Shown in pieces: positions 17,016 to 25,911 of a DNA stretch of 64,000 nucleotides (the first letter of the stretch is position 1; the number at the start of each line of letters is the position of its first letter). The notes below the pieces were generated by a model. The model saw only the letters and a list, made by a program, of their open reading frames with translations. It had not been told where the DNA came from and did no database searches. Source of the DNA: Metabacillus malikii. Lineage in GTDB: Bacteria > Bacillota > Bacilli > Bacillales > Bacillaceae. The position numbers were made by a program, and so were the translations under genes. The stretch spans positions 372,001-436,000 of the forward strand of contig NZ_JAUSUD010000001.1 in assembly GCF_030813355.1 (NCBI RefSeq), in the 5' to 3' direction.

Positions 17016-18464
17016 TCATGTGATTCGATAAAAGATTCTCAGCAGTGTAAGAACAATTCCAATAAGGAAAACAATCGCTAAGAAAAACATCGCAGCTGGG
17101 TAAAGGCCAAATGCATCAAGTGTTGTTGAACTATTGTTTTGTAATGTTGGGACAATGAAAAACAGCCATCCGATTAAGAATGTTGGAATGAATTGTGGAA
17201 GTAATCGTAGGATAAAGCGCCACGTAGGACGATGCTTCCGTTTATCCGACCATTTTTTCGCTCGTAAAACTCCCCTCACTCCTAGTAGTAAGTAAATTAA
17301 TGTGAAGACACCTAGTGACAAATCGATAATTTTAGCTGTTGGTGCTTTTGTTTCAGGTTGCTGGCCCTCAGTCAATTGGATAATACTTGAACTAATTTCA
17401 TAGGCGTGTTCAAACGTAGGTGTAAAGCTATTTAGTAAAACTGCAACCGCATACCCATTGCTTGGAACTATATCTTGTTGAGATTGATACGTTGATACTG
17501 CTCCACTATGAGAAATTCGTGTTGGGTCGATATTTGCTGAGCTTAACGACCAACCAAGGCCATAATTTTTGCTACCTGGTTGCGGAGTATAAGATTCCTC
17601 CAATAATTCTTTCGATAATAGCTGATGTCCTGAACTCGTTTTACCATGATTCGTATGCATAGCAAGCCATTTTCCCATATCAGATGCTGTTGAGATGATA
17701 CTTCCAGCCCCCATATTCATTGCCTCAAGTTCTGTCCAAGGGATTGCCGATCCATATGCTGTTACATATCCTTTTGGTAATCCTTTTACAACATCAGTAG
17801 AGTTTACAGTTGTAAGTGAATGCTCCATTCCTAATGGAGAGAATATCTTTTGTTTCATATACAAAGCGAAGTCCATTCCGCTTACTTCCTCCACCAAGTA
17901 TGCTAAGAGCCAGTAATTTGCATTGCTATAATAGTATTTCTCTCCTGGTTTCGATTGCAGCTTCCAATTATGAATACGTTCTACTCCTGCTTTTAAATCG
18001 CTCGCGGGTGGCACAATAATCGGATTTGGAATACCTGACGTGTGACTCATTAATTGGCGTATTGTAACATCTTTCCACCTTGAATCATCAAGTTTGACAT
18101 CTGGTAAATAGGTAATAACTGGCTCATCGAGTTGGATTTTCCCTTCATCAACGAGTTGTAAAACGGCAAAGGCTGTAAATGATTTAGATGTGGAACCAAT
18201 TCGCATGAATGATGTTTCGGTTATCGGTTTACCGTTAGAATCATGACCATATCCTTTCGCGTACTCTACATGACCATCTTTTACGACGACAATCGATGCA
18301 CCAGGTAGTCCGTTACGTTTTATGTAAGTAGTAACATATTTATCAATATCCTCTGGTTTAAATGGTTGGCTAGCTTTAACAGGGAGGTGGAACATAGGTA
18401 TGACGAGAATTAGTAGTAACATAATAATGAACATTTTCACTATGTTTTTTGAAGGTGTTTTCAA
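17016..18464 (-). CDS. serine hydrolase of the beta-lactamase / PBP4* family with C-terminal membrane domain
   Basis: About 482 residues. A signal or anchor helix near the N-terminus is followed by a class C beta-lactamase-type domain: SxxK as GSTSKSF, YxN as YYYSNANY, and an HSG triad (RISHSGAVSTYQ) in place of KTG. The last 120 residues hold three hydrophobic helices. Such proteins are exported DD-peptidases or esterases, often in peptidoglycan or peptide-resistance roles. I chose the TTG at 18464, eight bases after GGAGG; the frame upstream runs through the RBS itself. Monocistronic. Confidence 0.82.
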   Translation of the reverse strand: MKTPSKNIVKMFIIMLLLILVIPMFHLPVKASQPFKPEDIDKYVTTYIKRNGLPGASIVVVKDGHVEYAKGYGHDSNGKPITETSFMRIGSTSKSFTAFAVLQLVDEGKIQLDEPVITYLPDVKLDDSRWKDVTIRQLMSHTSGIPNPIIVPPASDLKAGVERIHNWKLQSKPGEKYYYSNANYWLLAYLVEEVSGMDFALYMKQKIFSPLGMEHSLTTVNSTDVVKGLPKGYVTAYGSAIPWTELEAMNMGAGSIISTASDMGKWLAMHTNHGKTSSGHQLLSKELLEESYTPQPGSKNYGLGWSLSSANIDPTRISHSGAVSTYQSQQDIVPSNGYAVAVLLNSFTPTFEHAYEISSSIIQLTEGQQPETKAPTAKIIDLSLGVFTLIYLLLGVRGVLRAKKWSDKRKHRPTWRFILRLLPQFIPTFLIGWLFFIVPTLQNNSSTTLDAFGLYPAAMFFLAIVFLIGIVLTLLRIFYRIT

Positions 18465-18630
18465 ATCATTTTCCTCCAATATTTTTTTAAAAATGACTAT
18501 TATTAGGTTAACCTGCTATGTCATGATTATTATTTATTCTCCAAATGTATATAAATAATAGATTTTTCCTTACTATTTTTTCATGCTGGAATTTTAAAGA
18601 ATGGCTTGTACAAAAGGAGTAGTCAATCTA

Positions 18631-19383
18631 ATGAAATCAACAAATACTTTCACAAACAAAGCCGAACTATATGCAAAATATCGACAAACTTATCCTTCTG
18701 ACTATATTGACTATCTCGTTTCTAAAGCTGACATAAATGACGATTGTATTATCGCCGATATTGGGTCAGGTACTGGGATTTTAAGCAAACAGCTTCTTGA
18801 AAGGTGTTTTACTGTTATCGGAGTGGAACCTAATGATGATATGAGAGCAGCAGCGGAGCAATCGTTAAAGTCTTGTTCCCGTTTTACTTCGGTTAAAGCT
18901 ACAGCTGAAGAGACAACTTTACACGATCACAGTGTCGATTTCGTAACTGTCGCACAGGCGTTTCATTGGTTCGACATTGATAAGTTTAGAGTGGAGTGCC
19001 AACGGATTTTGAAGCATGATGCAAAAGTTGCACTTGTATGGAATATCCGCGATGAATCAAGTATTTTAAATAAAGAAAGTGCTGCTATTTGTAAGAAGTA
19101 TTGTCCGAGTTTTACAGGGTTTAGCGGTGGTATGCATGAAAATCCGCTTCCTTTTCATCAATTCTTTAATGCTGGGTTTGAGGTGAAAACCTTTCGCAAT
19201 GACTTGCCTTTTCATTTAGATGGATTTTTGGGAAGGTATTTATCTGCGTCGTTTGCGCCAAAGAAGAATGACAAGGAGTATAATCCATTTATAAATGCAT
19301 TGAAGGAACTATTTGAAAGGTATAGCAACAACGGTACGATCATTATTCCGAATCTAACGAGGAGCTATTTGGGTGAGGTGTAG
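18631..19383 (+). CDS. class I SAM-dependent methyltransferase
   Basis: About 250 residues. The AdoMet-binding motif I is DIGSGTGILSKQLLE, followed by the acidic ribose ligand in GVEPNDDM, motif II around FVTVAQAFHWF and motif III near LKHDAKVALVWNIRDE. The HWF signature is common in small-molecule methyltransferases annotated UbiE/COQ5-like. Target unknown. ATG at 18631 after AAAGGAG; an upstream ATG at 18601 lacks an RBS. Followed by a terminator. Confidence 0.82.
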   Translation: MKSTNTFTNKAELYAKYRQTYPSDYIDYLVSKADINDDCIIADIGSGTGILSKQLLERCFTVIGVEPNDDMRAAAEQSLKSCSRFTSVKATAEETTLHDHSVDFVTVAQAFHWFDIDKFRVECQRILKHDAKVALVWNIRDESSILNKESAAICKKYCPSFTGFSGGMHENPLPFHQFFNAGFEVKTFRNDLPFHLDGFLGRYLSASFAPKKNDKEYNPFINALKELFERYSNNGTIIIPNLTRSYLGEV

Positions 19384-19404
19384 GATAGGGACTTTAGGTA
19401 ATAG

Positions 19405-19429
19405 GACTGTCAAAAGACGGTCTCTTTTT
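19405..19429 (+). terminator. intrinsic terminator
   Basis: GACTGTC / GACGGTC stem with an AAAA loop, then TCTTTTTG. It ends the methyltransferase gene. Confidence 0.7.
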
Positions 19430-19498
19430 GCTTTTAATCTGTTATGTTTTTTATTAATTGTCATTTATTCTGAATAATAACATTAATCAAATAATGAT

Positions 19499-19531
19499 TG
19501 ATATCAATTATCATTATCATTATAATGATAA
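19499..19531. promoter_or_regulatory. overlapping Fur boxes
   Basis: A perfect 18-bp palindrome TTATCATTATAATGATAA (19514-19531) abuts a second 7-1-7-like site TGATATCAATTATCA (19499-19513). Both match the Bacillus Fur consensus TGATAATnATTATCA closely. They lie 54-86 bp upstream of the reductase start codon, so the gene should be iron-repressed. Confidence 0.85.
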
Positions 19532-19584
19532 TAGTTGAGAATTATTTTCACTGTACAAATTGGTTGGTATAAGGGGAGATGACA

Positions 19585-20622
19585 ATGGATTTATTTGATG
19601 TAACAATAATTGGTGGCGGTCCTGCTGGTTTATATAGTGCTTTTTATAGTGGTTTACGAAATATGAAGACGAAAATAATCGAAGTGCAACCGAACTTAGG
19701 TGGCAAGGTGAATACATATCCTGAGAAGGTATTGTGGGATGTTGGCGGGCTTCCACCGATGCAAGCACAACAATTTATTGAAAATTTAATCAATCAAGCG
19801 AACACTTTTTTACCAACCATTTGTTTACATACGAAAGTGGAGCAAATTACGAAAAATGGTGACATTTTTGAAATATCAACGAAATCAGGGGACGTTCATT
19901 ATTCTAAAACGATTATTGTTGCTGTAGGTGGAGGGATTTTAAATCCGATTAAGCTTGAAATTGAGGGCGCGGAAAAATATGAAATGACGAACTTACATTA
20001 CACCATTTTAGGATTGGAACGTTTCCGTAACAAAAAAGTCCTTGTATCTGGTGGAGGAAATGGAGCGATTGATTGGGCAGTCGAGCTTTTATCAGTGGCG
20101 GCAGAGGTTATAGTGATTTATCGTAAGGAGCAATTAACAGCACATGAATCACAAGTAGAGATGCTTAAAGAACATGGCGTTCAAATATTGCTTCAAGCAG
20201 AAATTGACTCCTTAATAGCAAATGATAAGAAAACAGCGATTGAACAAGTGATCATCTCCAGAAACGGGGAGACTTATTCGATACAGGTTGATGAAGTTAT
20301 CATTTGTCATGGCTATAATCGTGAGGTGTCATTAACATTCGCTAATGATATCGAACCACAACGCAAGGATAACTATTATTTAGTAAGTCAAGGTCAATGT
20401 AAAACATCGGTACCAGGAATTTTTGGTGCTGGCGATATCATTTCATATGATGATAAAGTTGGTTTATTAGTCGGAACATTCCAAGATGCAGTGCTTGCGG
20501 TTAATAACGCTAAGTTGTATATCGACCCAGAAGCAGACCAATACGCAATGGTATCGTCACATAACGAGAAATTTAAAGAGAAAAATAGAGAGCTTTTAAA
20601 AGAAGTCATTTGTAAGGCTTAA
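19585..20622 (+). CDS. ycgT: ferredoxin/flavodoxin-NADP reductase, thioredoxin reductase-like (YcgT type)
   Basis: 345 residues. FAD-binding GGGPAGLYSAF at the N-terminus, the NADPH loop GGGNGAIDWA in the middle, and GAGDIISYDDK near the end. The CxxC disulfide of true thioredoxin reductases is absent, which fits the TrxR-like ferredoxin-NADP reductases of Bacillus. In B. subtilis the paralogue YcgT belongs to the Fur regulon. The strong Fur boxes here support that assignment rather than the constitutive YumC. It presumably supplies electrons for iron release or siderophore reduction. ATG at 19585, six bases after AAGGGGAG. Confidence 0.82.
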   Translation: MDLFDVTIIGGGPAGLYSAFYSGLRNMKTKIIEVQPNLGGKVNTYPEKVLWDVGGLPPMQAQQFIENLINQANTFLPTICLHTKVEQITKNGDIFEISTKSGDVHYSKTIIVAVGGGILNPIKLEIEGAEKYEMTNLHYTILGLERFRNKKVLVSGGGNGAIDWAVELLSVAAEVIVIYRKEQLTAHESQVEMLKEHGVQILLQAEIDSLIANDKKTAIEQVIISRNGETYSIQVDEVIICHGYNREVSLTFANDIEPQRKDNYYLVSQGQCKTSVPGIFGAGDIISYDDKVGLLVGTFQDAVLAVNNAKLYIDPEADQYAMVSSHNEKFKEKNRELLKEVICKA

Positions 20623-20694
20623 CCTAGTAATCTAACTTGAACAATTTGTCATAAAAACGAAACGAACTATGTAAATTTGAAATATTATAGAGTT

Positions 20695-20734
20695 AAAATC
20701 ACTTCTTTTGTTTAACATAGAAGTGATTTTTTGT
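20695..20734 (+). terminator. intrinsic terminator
   Basis: AAAATCACTTCT / AGAAGTGATTTT stem with a U-tract. It ends the reductase gene. Confidence 0.8.
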
Positions 20735-21025
20735 TACATCTATAGACTTTTACAAACGAGTAATTTTACAATCTAAAATACTTTTTCGTCGATTATTGAA
20801 TGAAGATAGTTATAATAAAGGAAACGGAGTTTAGACGTCTGTATGAGGAACACGTCATGATTAAGAATCAAGTGATGCAAGTACGTTTTCCATAATCATA
20901 GTGTAGGGATGACGAATGCTTTATAATATCTGTATTGATATTTCATTAATAAAAAAAATATCAATACAGATTTGTCTATTACATAATTTTAAAGATAAAT
21001 AGGTTAAAAGCTACGCTGTAGTTCC
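20735..21025. other. intergenic, with a 15-bp inverted repeat
   Basis: No ORF of note. The perfect inverted repeat TCTGTATTGATATTT (20929-20943) / AAATATCAATACAGA (20956-20970) faces the end of the minus-strand RidA gene and is probably its terminator. Confidence 0.4.
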
Positions 21026-21409
21026 TTAATCTGTATGTGCCACAGCTGAAATTTCAATTAGTTGCTCTGGGAATGCTAAGTACGTTACACCTATGAGACT
21101 GCCAGCAGGCCGGTGTGTACCTATGTATTCCTTGTACATGTTAATAACTGTGTCAAAATGAGCTTCCGGCTTTGTTAAATAAAGTTCTACATACGCAAGG
21201 TTATTTTTTGTAACATTAAATTCCTTAAGAATGCGGTCGAGGTTTTCAAACGTTAAGCGAGTTTGTGCTTCGATATCATCTGTGCCGGTGAACTGACCTT
21301 CTTGATTGTAAGAAAATTGCCCGGAAATGTAAATCGTGTTGTCGACGCTGTAGCCTTGTGAAATGCCGTGGTCCCATAGATTGTGATGAAACGTTTTAAT
21401 TTTTGTCAT
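21026..21409 (-). CDS. RidA-family protein (YjgF/YER057c/UK114)
   Basis: 127 residues, normal RidA length. It has YSVDNTIYISGQFSYNQ (the strand carrying the 'SGQ' loop), DIEAQTRLTFENLDRILKE, the YVELYLTK strand and the ligand-loop RPAGSLIGVTYLAFPEQLIE ending. The arginine that binds carboxylates in RidA is present (RPAGS). RidA deaminates reactive enamine/imine intermediates; this subgroup may act on other substrates. Start at the ATG at 21409 after GGGAGAGA. Divergent from an HxlR regulator. Confidence 0.83.
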   Translation of the reverse strand: MTKIKTFHHNLWDHGISQGYSVDNTIYISGQFSYNQEGQFTGTDDIEAQTRLTFENLDRILKEFNVTKNNLAYVELYLTKPEAHFDTVINMYKEYIGTHRPAGSLIGVTYLAFPEQLIEISAVAHTD

Positions 21410-21515
21410 GTGTATCTCTCCCTTATTTGAATGTAAGGTCATTATAAAATGAACAAATTGAAAAAAATAGAACGCACTTTTTTGATAGCTACTACCTGAA
21501 AGGATAGTGTTAAAG

Positions 21516-21851
21516 ATGAGTATGGCGAATTTCGAAGAAGCGGGGAATATTAAAGAAACACCGTTTGGGTATACGATGTCAGTGATTGGAGGCAAATGGA
21601 AGATGCTGATCCTTTACCTCCTTGCAGAAAATGAAACCGTTCGTTTCAATGAGATGAAAAGAAAAATAGGTGCAATTACCTATAAGACATTAAGTTCACA
21701 GCTGAAAGAGTTGGAAGCGGATGGGATGGTGAGACGGGAGGAGTATCCTCAAATACCTCCTAAAGTGGAGTACAGTCTTACACAAAAGGCTGAAACGCTA
21801 TTACCGATATTGGAACAGTTGTGTGAATGGGGAGATAAACATAAGCCATAA
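21516..21851 (+). CDS. HxlR-family transcriptional regulator
   Basis: About 111 residues forming one winged helix of the HxlR type: the [20 protein letters not shown] opening, [20 protein letters not shown] as recognition region, then the wing [18 protein letters not shown]. HxlR regulators often sense reactive aldehydes or quinones. I use the ATG at 21516, 11 bases after AAAGGA; a GTG at 21507 is nearer. Divergent from the RidA gene, which it probably regulates. Confidence 0.85.
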   Translation: MSMANFEEAGNIKETPFGYTMSVIGGKWKMLILYLLAENETVRFNEMKRKIGAITYKTLSSQLKELEADGMVRREEYPQIPPKVEYSLTQKAETLLPILEQLCEWGDKHKP

Positions 21852-21864
21852 CGTTTTTTATCGT

Positions 21865-21890
21865 AAAAAAACAGACCGGAATACGGTCCA
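21865..21890 (-). terminator. intrinsic terminator (minus strand)
   Basis: On the minus strand GACCG / CGGTC with a 5-base loop runs into TTTTTTT (plus-strand A-run from 21865). It ends the small gene at 21896-22102, and may also serve the HxlR gene. Confidence 0.7.
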
Positions 21891-21895
21891 TTTGT

Positions 21896-22102
21896 TTATA
21901 AAAAGTAGATGAATCCAGCAACACCGAAAGAAAGAAGTCCTATCAAACCAGAGAATACAGCTATTTTTGTTCTGGAATTGCGATGATCTATTGTTTCAGA
22001 ATGAAAATTAGCTCTTTGTTGTTGTCCATTCGTCCAAGCTCCGATGAAAATTCCTGAGATAATCATGCAGATAATGCCCATGATAATAATTAAATTTAAC
22101 AT
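21896..22102 (-). CDS. small two-TM protein, DUF5316-like
   Basis: 68 residues: a hydrophobic helix (about 3-24), a polar loop containing GAWTNGQQQRANFHSET, and a second helix (about 46-66). The loop and layout resemble the DUF5316 small membrane proteins of Bacillus. Function unknown. RBS AAGGGG precedes the ATG and a terminator follows. Confidence 0.6.
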   Translation of the reverse strand: MLNLIIIMGIICMIISGIFIGAWTNGQQQRANFHSETIDHRNSRTKIAVFSGLIGLLSFGVAGFIYFL

Positions 22103-22289
22103 ATGGGTGCCCCTTTCTATCTATACTCTACTTACGTTTCGGAACTTAGATTAGTTTCAAAAAAATTCACAATGTTCGTACGGAAGATAATCTTAAGCTA
22201 TTATATATAAAGGTCATGAAAAGATAGTAGATTGATAGTATTTTTAAAACTAAATGACACAGTTTGTTTAATATGAGAGAAGGTAGAAA

Positions 22290-22478
22290 ATGATGCAGAA
22301 GTTAAATTGGTTGTTCCAGACGTTAATTGTTACCGGTGGAGTTGCATACACATTAGCATTTTTTGAGATTGGCAGTGAATTTTTTGATAGATATTATAGT
22401 TGGTTTTTGATTTTTCTATGGGTAGGTATAGTCGGTAATTTCATACTAAAATGGTATGAAAAGAAACAAGGCAAATGA
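22290..22478 (+). CDS. small two-TM protein
   Basis: 62 residues with hydrophobic helices at about 7-25 and 36-54 and a basic tail (KWYEKKQGK). RBS AGAGAAGG lies before a double ATG; the second ATG (22293) is equally possible. No family recognised. A PIE-type terminator lies 85 bp downstream. Confidence 0.55.
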   Translation: MMQKLNWLFQTLIVTGGVAYTLAFFEIGSEFFDRYYSWFLIFLWVGIVGNFILKWYEKKQGK

Positions 22479-22562
22479 TAGCTCAGCTCGATAAATGAAA
22501 GATGTACCTGATAATGTCGTAATGAAATAACTTTGTAAAACCATTATACATAAACAAACGGA

Positions 22563-22596
22563 TACGATACTTCAACAAAGGGGTATCGTATTTCTT
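22563..22596 (+). repeat. PIE-type terminator hairpin
   Basis: TACGATACTTC / GGGTATCGTA stem with loop AACAAAG, then TTTCTTATTG. It is the same hairpin as in composite copies at 53249 and 46349; the palindrome that normally follows is not recognisable. Confidence 0.5.
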
Positions 22597-22940
22597 ATTG
22601 AATTTTAGTCTAAGAGTGATCGGTTCCTTAGCCACTCCCATTTGACGCGCGGATAGTTTGCCTGTTTTCGTTAAGGTCAATTGTTCGGTAGGAATTGTAG
22701 GTGTGTACATACAATGAGATGGAATATGAAAGAGGTTGCAAAATTTTTATTTCCTGAGTGGAAAATCGTTCAGTTGGGTTTATATCTCCATGTTTTAATG
22801 ATTTCCTATGTACTATACGAATGGGGTTGTTATAATAATAGTGAAGATGGATTGAACAACACTTTAAGATGTGTAAAAGTCCAATGTTCGTTTTTAAGCA
22901 AGAGTTTCCTTTAAACATATTAACGGAGGAATTATGAGGT
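22597..22940. other. spacer with a doubtful ORF
   Basis: The + strand frame from about 22711 to 22914 (ATG, RWNMKEVAKFLFPEWKIVQL, then a hydrophobic run) could be the start of a small membrane protein. It has no RBS and ends abruptly in a cysteine-rich, non-protein-like tail. I treat it as a possible truncated gene, not as a CDS. Confidence 0.25.
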
Positions 22941-23273
22941 GTGAAAATAATATTTAAGGCATTAGCATTCATTTTTTTATTAACCATTGTCGGGTGCGCT
23001 ACTTCACCAAACAGCAGTGAAGATAAAAACAATGAAAACAAAACGGAAAGTTCCAGTTTTATCGGAACAATCAAGGAAATTAATGGTGATGGTGCAATTG
23101 TTTCTGCGAAAGTATTTGAGGGGAATCCTGAAGGTGATGTGTTTGTTGACCTTTCAGTGAATAGTGATGAAGTTTTCCAAGTAGGGGACAAGGTGAAAGT
23201 AGGATTTGATGGCACCATTAGAGAATCGTATCCAGCTCAAATTAATACTCTTTTTGTTGAATTGGTTGATTGA
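22941..23273 (+). CDS. small lipoprotein, DUF3221-like
   Basis: 110 residues with a lipoprotein signal (lipobox TIVGC, Cys19), a polar acidic linker (about 20-38), then an OB-like beta domain: FIGTIKEINGDGAIV, followed by FVDLSVN, FQVGDKVKVGFDG and TLFVELVD. This strand order fits DUF3221-type Bacillus lipoproteins. Anchored outside the membrane; role unknown. GTG start after GGAGGA. Followed by a PIE-type terminator. Confidence 0.65.
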   Translation: MKIIFKALAFIFLLTIVGCATSPNSSEDKNNENKTESSSFIGTIKEINGDGAIVSAKVFEGNPEGDVFVDLSVNSDEVFQVGDKVKVGFDGTIRESYPAQINTLFVELVD

Positions 23274-23332
23274 TAGAAAAAGTACCGTGTTCTATTAACA
23301 TTAAATCTAAAAACATATCCTTACAATATGCA

Positions 23333-23366
23333 GCGATACTTCAAAGAGAGGTGTCGCATTTTCTTT
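23333..23366 (+). repeat. PIE-type terminator hairpin
   Basis: GCGATACTTC / GAGGTGTCGC stem with a short AAAGA loop, then ATTTTCTTTTT. It serves as the terminator of the lipoprotein gene. No clear palindrome follows. Confidence 0.55.
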
Positions 23367-23738
23367 TTACATGAAAGATTAGTATGAAAAGACTTATCTA
23401 ATTCCTGTTACAGATAGTGTTGTAGGGGAATATCATATTGCTTTCAAAAGGAAGATTTGTAAGTTGTGTGATTGTTCTAGAATGTTCGTTACAAATCGTT
23501 GAATTAACACCTTGTTCAGATATGTGGACCACTTCATGTGGATACGAAGAAATTAGAAGTGGAAAAGCTAGATTTGCATGTGAGTTAGAAGTTAAGTGTT
23601 TTATCGATATGATGTTCGTTTTAAGAGATGTATTCTATATACGAAAAATCAGTTTTTCAAAATGTAAACAAAAGTTGAGATTAAATTTATATTAATTTAG
23701 TAAGATTACATTCGAAAGCATGATAGGAGGTTTACATT
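23367..23738. other. spacer before the MMPL gene
   Basis: Contains a cysteine-rich 85-codon ORF (23438-23695) without an RBS that does not look like a protein. The last 40 bases hold the RBS TAGGAGG of the exporter gene. Nothing else seen. Confidence 0.3.
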
Positions 23739-25859
23739 TTGAGAAAACTGTTATATCCCATTACAGATTGGGTTTCAAGTAAACGGGGGATGTGGATTAC
23801 GATTATTGCTTGGCTAGTCCTGATGGTCGGATTAAGTGCGGGACCAAGGCTTGGTGATTATAAAGTGAGTAATTTCCAATCGCTTCCTGATGAAGCACAA
23901 TCGATAATAGCTGAAAAGAAAACAGAAGAGCTATTTCCAAATGAGCAAGGGACACCAGGTATCCTTGTATTCCATAATGAAAATGGAGACATTCGTACCG
24001 ATGAGGTTACACAAATAATAGAAGGAATCGTAGCAGAGGATATTAAGGGAATTGAGGCCATTGTTAATATAAGCTCACTTCCACCTCAAGCGTTAACGGG
24101 CTTTATCTCTGACGATCGTACAACGATGATTGTGCCGATGGAATTAGAACAGGACCTTGGTAATAGTGAATTTGCCAAAATAAACGATAAAGCTTCAGAG
24201 ATAGGCAATAAGATTGCGGACAAGTTTGACAATATGTCTTTTTATATCACTGGTCCAGCAGGAATCGCTGGGGACACGCTTAAGTTATTTGAGCAAGCAG
24301 ACGTGGTGTTATTACTTGCAACGATAGGGATTATTTTAGTATTACTTATTGCCATTTACCGCTCACCTTTACTTGCGTTTATACCTTTATTAGCAACAGT
24401 GATTGTTTATCAGGTCGTGAATCAAAGCATTGCATTACTAGGATCGGGCGGGTTAGAAATTAATAACTCCACAACCTCAATTATGAGTATTCTACTTTTT
24501 GCTGCAGTGATAGACTACTCACTGTTTGTATTCTCTCGTTACCGTGAGGAGTTAAATAAAGTAGAAAATAAATATGAAGCTATGAAGCTTGCAATGCGTG
24601 CAACCGGGGAACCTGTATTTTTCGCTGGAGGAACGGTATTAGCAGCAATGCTAATTTTATTCTTTGCCAATTTTCGTGACTACCAAAACTTTGCTCCTGT
24701 TTTTGGGCTTGCCATGTTCTTTATTATGTTAGCTTCGATTACATTGGTTCCAGCTTTATTTACACTCTTTGGACGAAAAGCATTTTGGCCTAAAATTCCA
24801 CAGTATGGCCAAGAAAAAGAAATTAAACACGGAATTTGGGGGCCATTTGCTAAATTTGTTGTGAATAAACCAGGTTTATCTGGTGGCATTGTTGGTGTAT
24901 TCCTTCTCATTACTGCATTTAATATAGTTAACCTTGATTTTGAATTTGATTCCGTCAAAAAGTTCCCAGAGAATCTACCTTCGCGAGTAGGTTATGAAAT
25001 TGTAGAAACAAGATATGACAAAGGGGAGCTAGCACCGACAACATTAGTAATTGAGAGTGATGAAGCAATCGTTCCAGAAAAAGTGTCAGCTTTTACAGAT
25101 AAACTAGAGGAATATGATGAAATTGCGTCTGTACGATTGACTGCACAGTCGGAAGAATCTAATGTATTAAAACTAAGTGTTGTGTTATCAGAGGATCCAT
25201 ATTCTACAGAATCTATAGATATGATGAAAGAATTGCGTGAAGATACTCCGAATCTATTGAAGGACATTTCCATTTCAGGAGAAGCATACTATAGCGGCGT
25301 GACTGCAAAGCTAGTAGATGAACGAGATGTCAATACGAAGGATCTCTTTACAATCGTCATACTTGAAACAATTCTCATATTTGTTCTCTTATTTGTCCTA
25401 ACTCGTTCAACAAAAATGTCAATATATATGATGGCAACCATTTTACTTTCCTATGTATCAGCTTTGGGACTTGGTATATTCCTTGTCGATACATTGTTTG
25501 GCTATGATGCATTAAGTACTCGAGTTCCAGTGTATGCTTTTATTTTCCTTGTGGCACTTGGTATCGATTATAATATTATTCTTGCCTCACGATTCATTGA
25601 GGAGAGAAGGAATGATCGCGTTAAAGATGCCCTTGAAGTTGCGATCCGTAATACAGGAGGAGTTATTTCTTCTGCGGGTATTATTTTAGCTGCTACTTTT
25701 GCGGCGCTCACAACGATGCCAATTGCTGATTTATTTGTATTTGGATTCATCGTGTCGATTGGAATCTTAATCGATACATTCCTCGTACGTGGAATGTTAT
25801 TACCAGCTTTGATTTTGTTATTTGAAAAGGACAAGCAAGTCTCCCATAATGGACAGTAA
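23739..25859 (+). CDS. MMPL/RND-family exporter (YdfJ-like)
   Basis: 706 residues, 12 predicted helices in two six-helix halves. TM1 lies near the start, a large extracytoplasmic domain spans about 35-180, and a second spans about 370-520. Each half carries the MMPL proton-relay aspartate: DYSLFVFSRYREE in the first and DYNIILASRFIEE in the second. Such proteins export lipids or drugs. TTG start eight bases after AGGAGG. It is followed by a response regulator and kinase, as B. subtilis ydfJ is linked to ydfHI, so it is probably regulated by them. A hairpin separates it from the regulator. Confidence 0.85.
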   Translation: MRKLLYPITDWVSSKRGMWITIIAWLVLMVGLSAGPRLGDYKVSNFQSLPDEAQSIIAEKKTEELFPNEQGTPGILVFHNENGDIRTDEVTQIIEGIVAEDIKGIEAIVNISSLPPQALTGFISDDRTTMIVPMELEQDLGNSEFAKINDKASEIGNKIADKFDNMSFYITGPAGIAGDTLKLFEQADVVLLLATIGIILVLLIAIYRSPLLAFIPLLATVIVYQVVNQSIALLGSGGLEINNSTTSIMSILLFAAVIDYSLFVFSRYREELNKVENKYEAMKLAMRATGEPVFFAGGTVLAAMLILFFANFRDYQNFAPVFGLAMFFIMLASITLVPALFTLFGRKAFWPKIPQYGQEKEIKHGIWGPFAKFVVNKPGLSGGIVGVFLLITAFNIVNLDFEFDSVKKFPENLPSRVGYEIVETRYDKGELAPTTLVIESDEAIVPEKVSAFTDKLEEYDEIASVRLTAQSEESNVLKLSVVLSEDPYSTESIDMMKELREDTPNLLKDISISGEAYYSGVTAKLVDERDVNTKDLFTIVILETILIFVLLFVLTRSTKMSIYMMATILLSYVSALGLGIFLVDTLFGYDALSTRVPVYAFIFLVALGIDYNIILASRFIEERRNDRVKDALEVAIRNTGGVISSAGIILAATFAALTTMPIADLFVFGFIVSIGILIDTFLVRGMLLPALILLFEKDKQVSHNGQ

Positions 25860-25862
25860 TAA

Positions 25863-25898
25863 AGGATACAAGTGACTTGCTTTGTATCCTCCCTTTTA
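25863..25898 (+). terminator. terminator or attenuator between exporter and response regulator
   Basis: AGGATACAA / TTGTATCCT stem with a 10-base loop followed by CCCTTTT. It may let the two-component genes be expressed at a different level from the exporter. Confidence 0.6.
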
Positions 25899-25911
25899 GG
25901 AGGTTTCTACA

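Noticed and set aside
19585-20622. Thioredoxin reductase call
   Set aside because: The redox-active CxxC is absent; the TrxR-like ferredoxin-NADP reductase assignment with Fur control fits better.
22711-22914. Small ORF before the lipoprotein gene
   Set aside because: No Shine-Dalgarno, and the last third is not protein-like. Possibly a truncated gene; left as a spacer note.
23438-23695. 85-codon cysteine-rich ORF
   Set aside because: No RBS, odd composition, and it lies in the promoter region of the MMPL gene.
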